DNA of 5,178 nucleotides. Origin: Actinomycetes bacterium. GTDB taxonomy: Bacteria; Actinomycetota; Thermoleophilia; Solirubrobacterales; 70-9. The notes under the pieces were generated by a model, which ran no database searches, was not told where the DNA came from, and worked only from the letters and a program-made list of their open reading frames with translations. Position 1 is the stretch's first letter. Each line of letters opens with the position of its first letter. Location of the stretch: the NCBI GenBank assembly GCA_023436605.1, contig JAEZIQ010000038.1, positions 1 to 5,178 of the forward strand, written 5' to 3'. A program made the translations under genes and the position numbers. This document shows, one piece after another, positions 5,090 through 5,178 of the stretch.

Positions 5090-5178
5090 TCAGCGCGACA
5101 GGTTCTTCAGCTTCCTGGCCGCCTTCATCCTCTCGTTCTGGTCGAGGTCGACCTTTCGGAGGCGGATCGAGTTCGGGG
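5090..5178 (-). CDS. typA: Ribosome-associated GTPase TypA/BipA, extreme C-terminus
   Basis: Read on the minus strand, the last 28 codons before the TGA (5092-5090) begin with PNSIRLRKVDLDQNERMKAA and end with a basic tail RKLKNLSR. This matches the conserved end of TypA/BipA translational GTPases, which close with a TP.SIR.RK..L...R..A pattern (E. coli BipA: TPTSIRIRKRHL). TypA binds the ribosome and helps 50S assembly and growth under stress. All catalytic and GTP-binding parts lie beyond the window edge. The call therefore rests on this short but distinctive motif and is less certain than the others. The gene is convergent with the oxidase gene. Confidence 0.8.
   Translation of the reverse strand, partial: PNSIRLRKVDLDQNERMKAARKLKNLSR

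Noticed and set aside
5085..5096. Small hairpin GCGC-TTCA-GCGC over the typA stop codon as a typA terminator
   Set aside because: The stem is only 4 bp, it lies inside the coding end, and no T-tract follows on the minus strand.
1..5178. Mobile element, phage, CRISPR or defence system
   Set aside because: No transposase, integrase, repeat array, nuclease or toxin-antitoxin motif was seen. Housekeeping genes flank the region, and no composition break is obvious by eye.

Overview
The window is GC-rich, densely coded DNA, most likely from a high-GC actinomycete. The single-chain GlyRS, the many GTG starts and the strong C/G third-position bias fit this, and a deep-branching group such as Thermoleophilia/Solirubrobacterales is possible. 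No rRNA or other marker is present, so the taxonomy is inference. Six protein genes are supported, two of them cut by the window edges. I saw no tRNA or rRNA gene, CRISPR array, insertion sequence or integrase.

Layout. (1) At 1-806 (+) lies the C-terminal two thirds of glycyl-tRNA synthetase. (2) At 807-911 is an intergenic region with a perfect 11-bp AT-rich inverted repeat. It could be the GlyRS terminator, or an operator over a candidate promoter for the next gene. (3) At 912-1757 (+) is a two-module VOC-fold protein resembling CatE-type extradiol (catechol 2,3-) dioxygenases. (4) At 1816-2898 (+) is a FUSC/aromatic-acid-exporter-like membrane protein, possibly on a leaderless transcript. 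(5) At 2906-3556 (-) is a TetR-family repressor, convergent with the exporter across only 7 bp. (6) At 3557-3625 is the divergent control region, with a perfect 12-bp-arm palindrome. (7) At 3626-4912 (+) is an R2-like ligand-binding oxidase (R2lox-type diiron or Mn/Fe ferritin-like protein) fused to a C-terminal SCP2 sterol/lipid-carrier domain. (8) At 4913-5089 is an intergenic region with a strong intrinsic terminator. (9) At 5090-5178 (-) is the extreme C-terminus of the ribosome-associated GTPase TypA/BipA.

How it fits together. GlyRS and TypA are housekeeping flanks. The four genes between them form two pieces. The VOC dioxygenase-like protein and the exporter-like protein are co-directional and would make sense together as handling of aromatic compounds (inference). 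The TetR repressor and the R2lox-SCP2 oxidase are divergent around one palindrome, which is the classic arrangement for a self-regulated repressor controlling its neighbour in response to a small, probably hydrophobic ligand.

The most interesting object is the R2lox-SCP2 fusion. It keeps all six metal ligands, and it keeps the Val and Tyr that form the unusual ether crosslink in R2lox proteins. It also carries a lipid-binding domain on the same chain. R2lox proteins have no established physiological substrate, so this fusion points towards a lipid or other hydrophobic substrate.
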